Assembly: GCF_003576525.1 (NCBI RefSeq)
Contig: NZ_QWUA01000001.1
Location: 1 to 64,000 of the forward strand
Origin: Rummeliibacillus sp. POC4
GTDB lineage: Bacteria > Bacillota > Bacilli > Bacillales_A > Planococcaceae
Length of the DNA stretch: 64,000 nt
Direction of reading: 5' to 3'
Within the stretch, counting starts at the first letter, position 1, and every line of letters begins with the position of its first letter. The notes beneath the pieces are model-generated. The model was not told the DNA's origin. It saw only the letters and a list, made by a program, of their open reading frames with translations, and ran no database searches. The translations under genes and the position numbers were made by a program. Below are positions 8,868-17,383 of this stretch, one piece after another.

Positions 8868-8948
8868 TTTTCTCACCAAAATCTAATGTTACTCTATCAG
8901 TATTTTCATTTTAGTTGTATATAGTAAATGTAACAAAAGGAGGCGGAA

Positions 8949-10265
8949 ATGATGAAAAAGACAATCATTGCATTAGCAATTACAGGTTCTTTAGTAATAT
9001 CAGGAGTAGTTGGAGTAGCAGCAAAATATTCGGCAAAACAAGACATTTTATCGTCTCAAGAAATTTCTAAGAAGGCTCTAAGTTATGTAAAAGGAAAAGT
9101 ATATAAGGTGGAGCTAGACCATGAAAATATGGGACCTGTTTATGAAGTAGAAGTTAAAGGACCCAAAGCAAAATATGAGCTGAAATTAGACGCCAAAACA
9201 GGTGAACTTTTAAAAAAATCAACCGAATATTATACGACAACACTTGGTAATAAATTTATAGGTCTAGAAAAAGCAAAACAAATAGCCCTTAAATCTGTTA
9301 AGGGAACGATTCAAAAGGCAAAATTTGATAAAGAAGATAGTGTATATGAAATAGAAATTATTAAAGGAAAATACGAATATGAATTTGATATCGACGCATA
9401 TACAGGGAAGATTTTAAAAAAAGAAAAAACAAAATTTTCTTCTAAAAGTGATCGAGCGATTAGTTTGAGTAAAGCAAAACAAATTGCTTTAAGTTCTGTT
9501 GATGGTGTTGTTCAAACAGCTCAATATCATCCAAGTAAAGGAATATATATAGTTCATGTTAAAAAGAATGCCAAAACATATGAACTTCATATTGATGCGG
9601 AAACAGGAAGAATTATCGATCAACAATCGAATAATTCAACATTATCAAATGCTGGCTTAAGTATTGGAAATGCTGAAGAAGTTGCCCTTAATGCAGTTGG
9701 TGGTGGCTCAATCATAACGTCTAACTTAGATAGTGAAGATGGTGTTTATGAAGTCAAAGTAAGAAACGGAAAATATGAATATGAACTTGAAATTGATGCT
9801 ACATCAGGTGAAATTCTTAAACAGCAAAAAGAAGCCGTAGAATACAATTCGTTAAGTGATTCCACAGCACTGATTGGTGTGGAAAAGGCAAAACAAATCG
9901 CACTATCGAAAGTTTCTGGAACTATCTCATCTGCAACCTATGACCAAGAAGATGGTGTATATGAAGTATCAGTAATCTCGAATGGGTATGGATATGATTT
10001 TGATATAAATGCTCAGACAGGTGAGATTATTAAGCAAGAACAAGAAAAAGTTGATAACGTTACTACTAATAATAATTCATCTTATATTACGTCACAACAA
10101 GCTTCTCAAATTGCGTTATCAAAAGTAAAAGGAACTGTTACTAAAATTGATTTAGAAGATGGAGTTTATGAAGTAGAGATTAAAGATGGTACTTATGAAT
10201 ATGAACTTGAAATTGATGCTCAAACAGGTGAAGTTTTAAGTTTAGAGAAAGATTATGAAGATTGA
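8949..10265 (+). CDS. Secreted protein with six tandem PepSY domains
   Basis: Protein of 438 residues: signal peptide or membrane anchor (about 1-24) followed by six consecutive PepSY units of about 60-70 residues. Each unit has the same pattern: a helix such as AKQIALSKV, then GxYEVEV-type strands, then a closing hairpin of the form EIDAxTGEIL. The units begin roughly at residues 33, 98, 170, 237, 307 and 376. AAAGGAGG at 8937-8943 sets the start; the next codon is also ATG. It lies 81 bp behind the two-domain PepSY gene. Units four to six are strongly acidic. Function probably extracellular protein or metal/peptide binding; not known. Confidence 0.8.
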   Translation: MMKKTIIALAITGSLVISGVVGVAAKYSAKQDILSSQEISKKALSYVKGKVYKVELDHENMGPVYEVEVKGPKAKYELKLDAKTGELLKKSTEYYTTTLGNKFIGLEKAKQIALKSVKGTIQKAKFDKEDSVYEIEIIKGKYEYEFDIDAYTGKILKKEKTKFSSKSDRAISLSKAKQIALSSVDGVVQTAQYHPSKGIYIVHVKKNAKTYELHIDAETGRIIDQQSNNSTLSNAGLSIGNAEEVALNAVGGGSIITSNLDSEDGVYEVKVRNGKYEYELEIDATSGEILKQQKEAVEYNSLSDSTALIGVEKAKQIALSKVSGTISSATYDQEDGVYEVSVISNGYGYDFDINAQTGEIIKQEQEKVDNVTTNNNSSYITSQQASQIALSKVKGTVTKIDLEDGVYEVEIKDGTYEYELEIDAQTGEVLSLEKDYED

Positions 10266-10281
10266 TAAAATAGTAAAATAA

Positions 10282-10330
10282 CTATCCAATTCGTTTTAAG
10301 TACATGAATTGGGTAGCTTTTTTATTTTTT
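10282..10330 (+). terminator. Terminator after PepSY operon
   Basis: CTATCCAATTC (10282-10292) pairs with GAATTGGGTAG (10306-10316), one G-U pair, followed by CTTTTTTATTTTTTTT. Confidence 0.9.
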
Positions 10331-10444
10331 TTAAATGTCCTTATTCTATGCATTAAAATAGGTTGGTGTATTTTGTTTGACAAAATATAGAATAAGTTTG
10401 TCGTGCTTTTTCTTTAATTTTGCAAATAGACTTGTATTAAGTAA

Positions 10445-10492
10445 ACACAATATGTTAGATTGTATTTATATCAAAAGCACAATATATAGTAT
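10445..10492 (+). promoter_or_regulatory. Two NrdR boxes overlapping the nrdAB promoter
   Basis: Two 16-bp sites resembling the NrdR consensus acaCwAtATaTwGtgt: ACACAATATGTTAGAT (10445-10460) and GCACAATATATAGTAT (10477-10492). Their starts are 32 bp apart, about three helical turns, as is usual for paired NrdR boxes. A possible promoter TTGTAT (10460-10465), 18-bp spacer, TATAGT (10484-10489) overlaps both. NrdR is the dATP/ATP-sensing repressor of ribonucleotide reductase operons. Confidence 0.65.
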
Positions 10493-10504
10493 GAAACGAA
10501 GATT

Positions 10505-10650
10505 GGTACCAGTAATGGTTTAAAAGGGAATTCGGTTCAACGCCGAAGCTGTCCCCGCAACTGTAAGTGTGGACAATTGTCAAATAACCACTGAGCAATG
10601 CTTGGGAAGGATGACAAATTGGATGAAACACAAGCCAGTAGACCTACCAG
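10505..10650 (+). promoter_or_regulatory. Cobalamin (B12) riboswitch
   Basis: The leader carries the ordered conserved blocks of the cobalamin aptamer: GGTACCAGTAATGGTTTAAAAGGGAA-type start (10505 onward), the CGGTTCAACGCCG hairpin, GCTGTCCCCGCAACTGTAAG (about 10548-10567), CCACTGAGCAATGCTTGGGAAGG, and the B12 box AGCCAGTAGACCTACC (10633-10648). A terminator follows at 10761 before nrdA. Riboswitches of this class normally shut off the downstream gene when adenosylcobalamin is present. Confidence 0.93.
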
Positions 10651-10760
10651 TATTTTCGTTACAACACTTTCTTCGGGGGTTGAGAAGTGGAAGTACATAT
10701 TTCACAGCATATTTCGTATGTTTTTTGCTGTGGTTTATTTGTTTCCATTTCAATTAGAGC

Positions 10761-10800
10761 GATCGTTAGTCGAAGAAGACTGATGATCGTTTTTTATTTT
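10761..10800 (+). terminator. Riboswitch-linked intrinsic terminator
   Basis: GATCGTTAGTC (10761-10771) pairs with GACTGATGATC (10778-10788) with two wobble pairs and a GAAGAA loop, followed by GTTTTTTATTTT. Lying between the B12 aptamer and the nrdA start, it is the probable expression platform that stops transcription when cobalamin is bound. Confidence 0.8.
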
Positions 10801-10838
10801 GACTAATAAAATCATTTGTATAAAAGGAGACGACAATA

Positions 10839-13061
10839 TTGGTAACAATGATTGATGAAAAAGAAATAGTATTGCAGCGTTTGGAAGATGAATTTGGTAA
10901 AGAAGAAATCAGTCCATTACGACGCAAACATGAACGTTTTGAAAAAAAACATCCCAATGCCGCAGAAAATGAATGGACAAAGGCACTAGCTTTAGACGCA
11001 TTAAGCTTTTTAGACGAAGAAGAACCGTATTGGACATTTGTTGCAGCACGTCTTTTACTAATGGAAATTTATAAAGAAGCTGCTGACAACCGACAAGTTT
11101 CAATAGAGAATGTGTATAAAGTGTTCACTGAACATATTCATAAGTTCGTTGCGAAAGGTCTCTACAACCCAATTTTAGTGAATGCTTATTCAAAAGATGA
11201 ATTACAACAATTAGCGAAAGAATTAGAACCAAAGAGAGATCAATTATTTACTTATATAGGGTTAAAGACGTTGATGGATCGCTACGTCACACGTGATTTT
11301 GATAAGAAACCTATTGAATTACCGCAAGAGCGTTGGATGGTTATTGCCATGACCCTAATGCAACAAGAAAAAGAGAACAGAATTGAAAAAGTAAAAGAAG
11401 CTTATTGGGCAATGAGTAATCTTTATATGACGACAGCAACGCCAACATTAGCAAATGCAGGGAAAACACATGGCCAACTATCAAGTTGCTTTATCGACAC
11501 TGTAGATGATAGTTTACAAGGTATTTATGACTCTAACACAGACGTAGCAACACTTTCAAAATTTGGAGGCGGTATAGGTGTGTACATGGGCAAGGTTCGT
11601 AGCCGTGGATCATCTATTCAGGGATTCAAAGGGGCATCAAGCGGCGTTATTCCATGGATCAAACAACTAAATAATACAGCTGTATCAGTAGATCAACTCG
11701 GACAACGCCAAGGTGCCATTGCTATTTACTTAGATGTATGGCATAAGGATATTTTTTCATTCCTAGATTTGAAATTAAATAACGGCGATGAACGAATGCG
11801 TGCACATGATATTTTCACTGGTGTCTGTTTACCTGATATTTTCATGGAAGCTGTAGAGAATCGTGAAGACTGGTATTTGTTTGATCCACATGAAGTCCGT
11901 ACAGTAATGGGATTTGACCTAGAGGATTCATACGATGAAAAACGTGGAGAAGGGTCATTCCGTAACAATTATTTAGCATGTGTTAATAATCCACTATTAT
12001 CTCGAGATGTTGTACCTGCGATTGATATTATGAAAAGGATTATGCGTAGTCAGTTAGAAACAGGAGTGCCATTTATGTTCTATCGTGATGAAGTCAATCG
12101 TAAAAATCCGAACAAACATAAAGGAATGATCTACTCGTCTAACTTATGTACTGAAATTGCACAAAACATGTCTCCTACAGAATTTGAATCGGTAGAGCTT
12201 GAAAATGATATCATTGTTACTCGTCGTAAAGCTGGAGATTTTGTGGTATGTAATTTATCATCTATTAATTTAGGAAGAGCTGTTCCAGCAAATGTATTAG
12301 AACGACTAATTCCCATTCAAGTTCGCATGCTCGATAATGTTATTGATTTGAATAATATTCCTGTAAAACAAGCTGCACTAACAAACGAACGCTATAGAGG
12401 TATTGGTCTTGGTACATTCGGTTGGCATCATCTATTAGCAGTCTCAGGTATTGCTTGGGAATCGGAAGAGGCAGTCCAATTTGCGGATAAATTATACGAG
12501 AAAATCGCCTATTTAACAATTCAATCCTCTATGAAACTTGCAGAAGAAAAAAGTGCATATCCATTATTTGAAGGGTCTGATTGGCATACAGGTAGTTACT
12601 TTGAAAGTCGTGGCTATCATGATGAAAAATGGACAGACCTCAAACAAAAGGTAGCACAAAAAGGAATGCGCAATGGCTATGTAATGGCTGTTGCACCAAA
12701 TTCTACAACATCTATAATTGCTGGAAGTACAGCAAGTATCGATCCTATTTTCCAAAAAAGTTATTCTGAAGAGAAAAAGGATTATAAAATCCCAGTAACT
12801 GTTCCAGATTTAAATGAAAAAACAACTTGGTACTATAAATCGGCCTATTTCATCGATCAAAATTGGACGATTAAACAAAATGCAGCACGTGCTCGACATG
12901 TTGACCAAGGAATTTCATTAAATTTATATGTTCAAAACACAGTAAAGGCGAAAGACTTACTAGCACTTCATCTAAATGCATGGAATAGCGGCGTCAAAAC
13001 AACTTACTATGTTCGCTCTACATCCGTTGAATTATTAGAATGTGAATCTTGTGCTAGTTAA
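10839..13061 (+). CDS. nrdA: Class I ribonucleoside-diphosphate reductase, alpha subunit
   Basis: Protein of 740 residues that reduces ribonucleoside diphosphates to deoxyribonucleotides. The active-site set is intact: redox cysteines C217 (QLSSC) and C471 (FVVCNLSS), the N435-C437-E439 triad (SSNLCTEI), a tyrosine pair near residue 722 and the swinging-arm C735-x-x-C738 at the very end. The N-terminus (about 50 residues before the barrel-associated helices) is too short for a full ATP-cone, so dATP overall-activity inhibition may be absent. TTG at 10839 follows AAAGGAGA by eight bases. The stop overlaps the first possible ATG of the nrdB frame. Controlled by the B12 riboswitch and NrdR boxes upstream; no nrdI is adjacent. 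Confidence 0.93.
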   Translation: MVTMIDEKEIVLQRLEDEFGKEEISPLRRKHERFEKKHPNAAENEWTKALALDALSFLDEEEPYWTFVAARLLLMEIYKEAADNRQVSIENVYKVFTEHIHKFVAKGLYNPILVNAYSKDELQQLAKELEPKRDQLFTYIGLKTLMDRYVTRDFDKKPIELPQERWMVIAMTLMQQEKENRIEKVKEAYWAMSNLYMTTATPTLANAGKTHGQLSSCFIDTVDDSLQGIYDSNTDVATLSKFGGGIGVYMGKVRSRGSSIQGFKGASSGVIPWIKQLNNTAVSVDQLGQRQGAIAIYLDVWHKDIFSFLDLKLNNGDERMRAHDIFTGVCLPDIFMEAVENREDWYLFDPHEVRTVMGFDLEDSYDEKRGEGSFRNNYLACVNNPLLSRDVVPAIDIMKRIMRSQLETGVPFMFYRDEVNRKNPNKHKGMIYSSNLCTEIAQNMSPTEFESVELENDIIVTRRKAGDFVVCNLSSINLGRAVPANVLERLIPIQVRMLDNVIDLNNIPVKQAALTNERYRGIGLGTFGWHHLLAVSGIAWESEEAVQFADKLYEKIAYLTIQSSMKLAEEKSAYPLFEGSDWHTGSYFESRGYHDEKWTDLKQKVAQKGMRNGYVMAVAPNSTTSIIAGSTASIDPIFQKSYSEEKKDYKIPVTVPDLNEKTTWYYKSAYFIDQNWTIKQNAARARHVDQGISLNLYVQNTVKAKDLLALHLNAWNSGVKTTYYVRSTSVELLECESCAS

Positions 13062-13075
13062 TGGGGGAGATAAAA

Positions 13076-14116
13076 ATGACTGAAGTAAAAAAACGTGTGT
13101 TAATGGATAAAGAAGCACCGAACCGCTCAACTAAAATTGTCAATGGCCGTTCTTCTAATATACTAAACTGGGATGATGTTCAATTTAGTTGGGCATATCC
13201 AAAATATAAAAAAATGCTAGGTAACTTCTGGACACCATTTGAGATTAATATGAGTAACGATATCAAACAATTTCCACAGTTAACAACTGATGAACAGCAA
13301 GCGTTTAAGAAGATTATTGGTTTACTAGCATTGCTAGATAGTATCCAAACCGATTATGCAGGCCGTATTGCTGATTATTTAACAGATTCAAGTCTCAACG
13401 CATTGATGATTATTTTGGCGCAACAAGAAGTCATTCATAATCATTCTTATTCTTACATTTTGTCTAGCCTTGTTTCAAAAGATGAGCAAGATGAAGTGTT
13501 CGATTTCTGGCGTACTGAACCTGTTCTTGAAAAGCGTAATGACTTTGTGATCAAAGGATATAAACAATTCGCAGAAGAACCAACTGTAGAGCATATGCTA
13601 GATTCGATTGTGTATGATGTTATTCTAGAAGGTCTATTCTTCTATTCGGGCTTTTCATTCTTTTATCACTTGGCACGCAATCAAAAAATGGTCGCAACAA
13701 GTACAATGATCAACTACATTAACCGTGATGAACAATTGCATGTAGATCTGTTTGTGAAAATATATAAACAATTGTTAGAGGAATACCCAGAGTTTAATAC
13801 AGCTGAACGAGCAGAAAAAGTAGAAGCAATCTTCCGTGAAGCGGCTGAGCTTGAAATTGAATGGGGTCGAGAAGTGATAGGGGATAAAATTGATGGTCTA
13901 GATATTGAAGATGTAGAAGATTATATATACTTTTACGCAAATGTTCGTTGCAACCAACTTGGTTACGAACGTCCATTTGAAGGATATCGCAAAAATCCGA
14001 TGAAATGGATCAAAGCTTACGAAGATGTGGACCTTGGCAAAACGGATTTCTTCGAGCAACGTTCACGTCAATATGTGAAAGTCAATGTTCAAGACAATGG
14101 TTTTGACGAACTATAA
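13076..14116 (+). CDS. nrdB: Class I ribonucleoside-diphosphate reductase, beta subunit
   Basis: Ferritin-like radical subunit of 346 residues. The di-metal ligands are all present: D93, E118, H121, E185, E219 and H222, and the radical tyrosine Y125 lies four residues after H121 (EVIHNHSY), as in E. coli R2. Thus a conventional tyrosyl-radical enzyme is predicted, not a tyrosine-less or Mn/Fe type. The ATG at 13076 has GGGGGAG six bases upstream; the ATG at 13061 that overlaps the nrdA stop has none. Fifteen bases separate it from nrdA, so the two are one transcription unit. Confidence 0.93.
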   Translation: MTEVKKRVLMDKEAPNRSTKIVNGRSSNILNWDDVQFSWAYPKYKKMLGNFWTPFEINMSNDIKQFPQLTTDEQQAFKKIIGLLALLDSIQTDYAGRIADYLTDSSLNALMIILAQQEVIHNHSYSYILSSLVSKDEQDEVFDFWRTEPVLEKRNDFVIKGYKQFAEEPTVEHMLDSIVYDVILEGLFFYSGFSFFYHLARNQKMVATSTMINYINRDEQLHVDLFVKIYKQLLEEYPEFNTAERAEKVEAIFREAAELEIEWGREVIGDKIDGLDIEDVEDYIYFYANVRCNQLGYERPFEGYRKNPMKWIKAYEDVDLGKTDFFEQRSRQYVKVNVQDNGFDEL

Positions 14117-14128
14117 CTCTTGATAACG

Positions 14129-14169
14129 AGAAAGTGCTGCACCAATTCAAGGATTGGACAGCACTTTCT
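14129..14169. terminator. Convergent terminator nrdB / MFS gene
   Basis: AGAAAGTGCTG (14129-14139) pairs with CAGCACTTTCT (14159-14169), and the loop adds CCAAT/ATTGG. It lies between the two convergent genes and could serve both. Confidence 0.8.
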
Positions 14170-14173
14170 TGTG

Positions 14174-15364
14174 TTAGTTTTCCTTTTTAATCATCACGAA
14201 AAGACAAAGAATAATAGGTAAAATGAGTAAAGCTGAAGATGCAATTCCGTAAGAGATAGAAGTGTATAATGCTATTACACCAATAATGGGGCCACCAACA
14301 ATTTGTCCAATGGCATCCAATTGGCCGAACATCGACAAAGCTGTAGCTCTACCTTTTGATGCTAGTCTTTCATTGGTCATTGTACTGGATATAGGGTAAT
14401 AAACTTTTCGTAAAGTGCTAGCCATCAAATATGTTATGATTGCGAGCGTAAAATATGAGCTAAAAGCAAAAATAAGTACCATAATGGTTAACAAACTATT
14501 TGTAATTAGAAGAATTACAGAATAGTTTTTATGAATGTGACGTTCTATATATTTCAAAATAATCATATTCAGCAAAAAGGTAAAGGCATAAAAAGCACCA
14601 AACCAATAGACAGATGTTTCTTCAGATAAATGGAAGTCCTCGATAAAACGTGCTCCCCATAGCCGATCGTAACCTTCACTTGCTAATCCCCATAGTACGG
14701 TTATAACTGCCAAACTTATGAGTATCGTATTGCCTCGAATTTGATTAGCACCATCTCGAATCGTAATGAATAAATGACGGATTGTCGTAATATCTTTTGA
14801 ATGAGTTACTTTGATAAACTTTGTTTCTGGCATGATTAAAAACGCGCCCAAAGACAATAGGATGAGCATTATACCCGCAATAATAATCGAAATCTTGACC
14901 GAGAATAGTGTAGCTAGGCAAACGCTAATTAAAATACCTAGAAATTGCCCCAATGATTCAAACTGTGCACCTTTCAAAAATACAGAATTTAAGTCTTTTC
15001 CATTTAGTTCATCTGCGATCCAAGCTTCTTCCGCACCACTTATAAATGTCCAACCAATACCCCATAGTCCAGAAGCAATGGCAATTGACCAAAATGAAGG
15101 AAAAGTCCCTTCAAACACATGTGCAATACCAATGATTAAAGTTCCGATGAATAATGATCGCTTACGACCAAAATGATCTGCTATTAACCCTGTAGGTATT
15201 TCAAATAAAAAAATAGTGGCTTCTAGAATTGTGCCTATAAGAACAAGTTGGAGAGCATTAAGATTGGCATCTACAACATAATAGAGTGCATTAACCGTAA
15301 ATACAATTTGTATGAACAATGAGCGTAAACTCGTAACAGTATAATAGATATTTTGTATCTTCAA
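14174..15364 (-). CDS. MFS multidrug-type exporter with attenuator leader
   Basis: Major facilitator protein of 396 residues with about twelve membrane segments. The loop between the second and third segments has the MFS motif A (GLIADHFGRKRS, about 59-70). It resembles DHA-type proton-driven drug exporters often annotated as tetracycline- or macrolide-type efflux, but substrate cannot be read from sequence. It starts with TTG at 15364 directly after CGGAGG; this binding site is complementary to CCTCCGAT 18 bases upstream, and a 17-codon leader peptide precedes it (see those entries). The arrangement suggests induction by a ribosome-targeting compound that the pump exports. Confidence 0.85.
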   Translation of the reverse strand: MKIQNIYYTVTSLRSLFIQIVFTVNALYYVVDANLNALQLVLIGTILEATIFLFEIPTGLIADHFGRKRSLFIGTLIIGIAHVFEGTFPSFWSIAIASGLWGIGWTFISGAEEAWIADELNGKDLNSVFLKGAQFESLGQFLGILISVCLATLFSVKISIIIAGIMLILLSLGAFLIMPETKFIKVTHSKDITTIRHLFITIRDGANQIRGNTILISLAVITVLWGLASEGYDRLWGARFIEDFHLSEETSVYWFGAFYAFTFLLNMIILKYIERHIHKNYSVILLITNSLLTIMVLIFAFSSYFTLAIITYLMASTLRKVYYPISSTMTNERLASKGRATALSMFGQLDAIGQIVGGPIIGVIALYTSISYGIASSALLILPIILCLFVMIKKEN

Positions 15365-15371
15365 TTTTTTT

Positions 15372-15451
15372 CCTCCGATTAAATAGGATATCGGAGGTCA
15401 AACTCTCAAAAATTAAGACAGTATGTCCTCCGATTTAATGTTGAAAGTTTG
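15372..15451 (-). promoter_or_regulatory. Translational attenuator of the MFS gene
   Basis: On the minus strand, three arms of an 8-base sequence can pair in alternative ways: ATCGGAGG inside the leader ORF (15427-15434), CCTCCGAT (15390-15397) and ATCGGAGG containing the MFS ribosome binding site (15372-15379). A longer helix, CAAACTTTCAA (15441-15451) with TTGAGAGTTTG (15399-15409), one wobble, would hold the first arm in its loop and leave the second arm free to mask the binding site. A ribosome stalled early in the leader would break this helix and let the first arm capture the second, exposing the site. This is the logic of erm/cat-type attenuators; the mechanism is inferred. Confidence 0.75.
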
Positions 15452-15466
15452 TATGAATCTTTTCAT
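15413..15466 (-). CDS. 17-residue leader peptide upstream of MFS exporter
   Basis: ORF encoding MKRFIQTFNIKSEDILS, stop TAA. Its ATG at 15466 has AAGGAG (15480-15475) eight bases upstream, as good as that of any gene here. It begins about 30 bp after an extended -10 element and ends 48 bp before the MFS start. The coding sequence includes the first arm of the attenuator (codons for IKSED) and the 5' strand of the leader hairpin (codons for IQTFN). Too short for a structural protein; a regulatory peptide whose translation is sensed is the best explanation. Confidence 0.75.
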   Translation of the reverse strand: MKRFIQTFNIKSEDILS

Positions 15467-15496
15467 ATTCGTCACTCCTTCGATAAATTTAGAATT

Positions 15497-15505
15497 ATTA
15501 TAACA
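15497..15505 (-). promoter_or_regulatory. Extended -10 promoter of the leader-MFS transcript
   Basis: Minus strand TGTTATAAT (perfect TATAAT with extended TG) about 30 bases ahead of the leader ATG. The -35 region is weak (TTCCAT, 18-bp spacing). Confidence 0.55.
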
Positions 15506-15596
15506 TTTAAAATAACAATAATGGAAAATTTTTAATATAACTAATAACATGAATCTTAAATAAGGGAAATTTGAATAAGATGTAGTAGTTCAATAT

Positions 15597-15636
15597 AAAA
15601 ATACGCTTCTCCATTTTAATGAAGAAGCGTATTTTT
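15597..15636 (-). terminator. Terminator of the ba3 oxidase operon
   Basis: AAAAATACGCTTCT (15597-15610) and AGAAGCGTATTTTT (15623-15636) form a 14-bp stem. On the minus strand it follows the end of subunit I and ends in a T-run. The rest of the space between the MFS leader and the oxidase is AT-rich without other features. Confidence 0.88.
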
Positions 15637-15691
15637 ATTTTAGAACACATCTAGACCATGAAATTTAAATGACATTAACTTAAGCTGATGT

Positions 15692-17383
15692 TTACCAAAG
15701 TTTAAAACCTTTTGAACCAATAGGGGAATTCTCAATGATATTGTAAATCGGAAATGTATAGGCAATCAGGATTAAAGCAGCTAATATAACAATCCATACT
15801 TTAAAATTTTCCAATATGGGAGGCGTCTTTTCAGCTTGAGGAGCCAATTCAGCGATTGGAAATTCTTGCTCACCTTTAGGTGTAAACCACCACAGGCTTA
15901 CACAAATATAAAGAAAAATAATTATTCCTATAAATAAGAATGTACCTCCAATTGCTTGAGCAATTTGATACGATGCCCAAGTCTCTGCGATTTCAGCACC
16001 GCCATAGTTAGAAAAAGCGGACCTTCTTGGTGCGCCCAGCAACCCCTCAAAATGCATGCCAATCGCCAGAAATAACATACCAACAGCCCAACAAATTGTT
16101 TGAATGATTCCTAATCTATTCAATGAGGGAGTGAAGATTCTTCCTGTTAAATGTGGTATTAACCAATAGGATGCGCCGAAAAATGTCAAAACGGCAGTTG
16201 TGGCGAGAGTTAAATGGAAATGACCAGTTACCCAAATCGTATTATGAACAACTTGGTTCATCTGGAATGAGGCATTGATAATACCACCAGCCCCACCAGG
16301 GACAAAAGCAACCATACCTACAAATGGTGCAAGAAAACGAGCATCGCCCCAAGGCAACTTTTTTAGCCAACCAAACAAACCGGTTGCACCAAGCTCACGA
16401 CCACGCATCTCAAATGTCGCGAACATAGAAAAAGCTGTAATCATAGACGGGATAACAACCATCATCGTTAAAACAACTTGTATATATTTTGATGGACTAT
16501 CAATTCCGGGGTCTGTTAGTTGATGGTGAATTCCCACTGGAATAGAAAATAATATGAACATGATAAATGACAATCGAGCTAATCCATCTGAAAATATTTT
16601 TCCTCCAATAATTTTAGGAATAACACAATACCATACCATGTATGCTGGTAATAACCAAAAGTAGACAAGAGCATGTCCAAAATACCAAAACAGAGTTCGG
16701 GTCAATAATACATCTACACGTTCTACTAAGCCGAAGGACCAAGGTAATAGTAAGAATACGACTTCAATTGCTACCCCTAAAGTTGCGACTACCCAGAGTA
16801 AGCTATTACAAACAGCCATAAAAGATATTAAGGGAGTAGTTTTGCGCGGATTCTCTTTACGCCATTGTTCCCAACGTAGACAATGTCCCATAAGATCAAC
16901 CCACGATCCAATAATAAGTAGTGCTAACCCAAGATAGAAGATCCAATGTGCTTTTAAAGGAGCGTAAAAAGTATAAAGAACAGATGCCTCATTTAGTAAA
17001 ATCATAATGGTTGCCATAATTGTCCCAATCGTCATTAGCCAAAAACCAATCCATCCGAGTATTCTTTGTGTATCTGAAAGTGCACCAGAAGTTCTACTTA
17101 CAGCAGCAGTTTGAAAGCCTAGGATAAAAAAGGTAGTGAAGACAAGGGCTAATAATACACCGTGAATCGTTAGAATTTGATAATAACCTAATGGTGCAGG
17201 TAGTTCAAAATACCCCGAGCGAACAAGTACTTGCAGAAGCCCTGCAGTAGCTCCCAAAAGTAGAGCTATAAATGCAACATACATGTGAGCTAATACGAGA
17301 TGAGCATCTTTGTTGTCTACTTTTAATACACCAGCAGTTTTAGCAGAAAAACTTTCTGTTGGTTTTTGCTTTTGTTTCTTCAT
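15692..17383 (-). CDS. cbaA: ba3-type cytochrome c oxidase subunit I
   Basis: Integral membrane protein of 563 residues with about 13 hydrophobic segments, catalytic subunit of a haem-copper terminal oxidase. Ligand histidines are visible in ILTIHGVLLA (low-spin haem), GHALVYFWLLPAY (CuB), GIHHQLTDPG (CuB pair) and VTGHFHLTLAT (both haems). The motif spacing and the lack of a classic D-channel context resemble B-type (ba3/bo3) oxidases rather than caa3. The gene begins one base after the stop of subunit II. Acts in the cytoplasmic membrane, passing electrons to oxygen and pumping protons. Confidence 0.9.
   Translation of the reverse strand: MKKQKQKPTESFSAKTAGVLKVDNKDAHLVLAHMYVAFIALLLGATAGLLQVLVRSGYFELPAPLGYYQILTIHGVLLALVFTTFFILGFQTAAVSRTSGALSDTQRILGWIGFWLMTIGTIMATIMILLNEASVLYTFYAPLKAHWIFYLGLALLIIGSWVDLMGHCLRWEQWRKENPRKTTPLISFMAVCNSLLWVVATLGVAIEVVFLLLPWSFGLVERVDVLLTRTLFWYFGHALVYFWLLPAYMVWYCVIPKIIGGKIFSDGLARLSFIMFILFSIPVGIHHQLTDPGIDSPSKYIQVVLTMMVVIPSMITAFSMFATFEMRGRELGATGLFGWLKKLPWGDARFLAPFVGMVAFVPGGAGGIINASFQMNQVVHNTIWVTGHFHLTLATTAVLTFFGASYWLIPHLTGRIFTPSLNRLGIIQTICWAVGMLFLAIGMHFEGLLGAPRRSAFSNYGGAEIAETWASYQIAQAIGGTFLFIGIIIFLYICVSLWWFTPKGEQEFPIAELAPQAEKTPPILENFKVWIVILAALILIAYTFPIYNIIENSPIGSKGFKLW

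Noticed and set aside
10569-10783. Two overlapping open frames of about 60 codons ahead of nrdA
   Set aside because: They lie inside the cobalamin riboswitch and its terminator, without ribosome binding sites.
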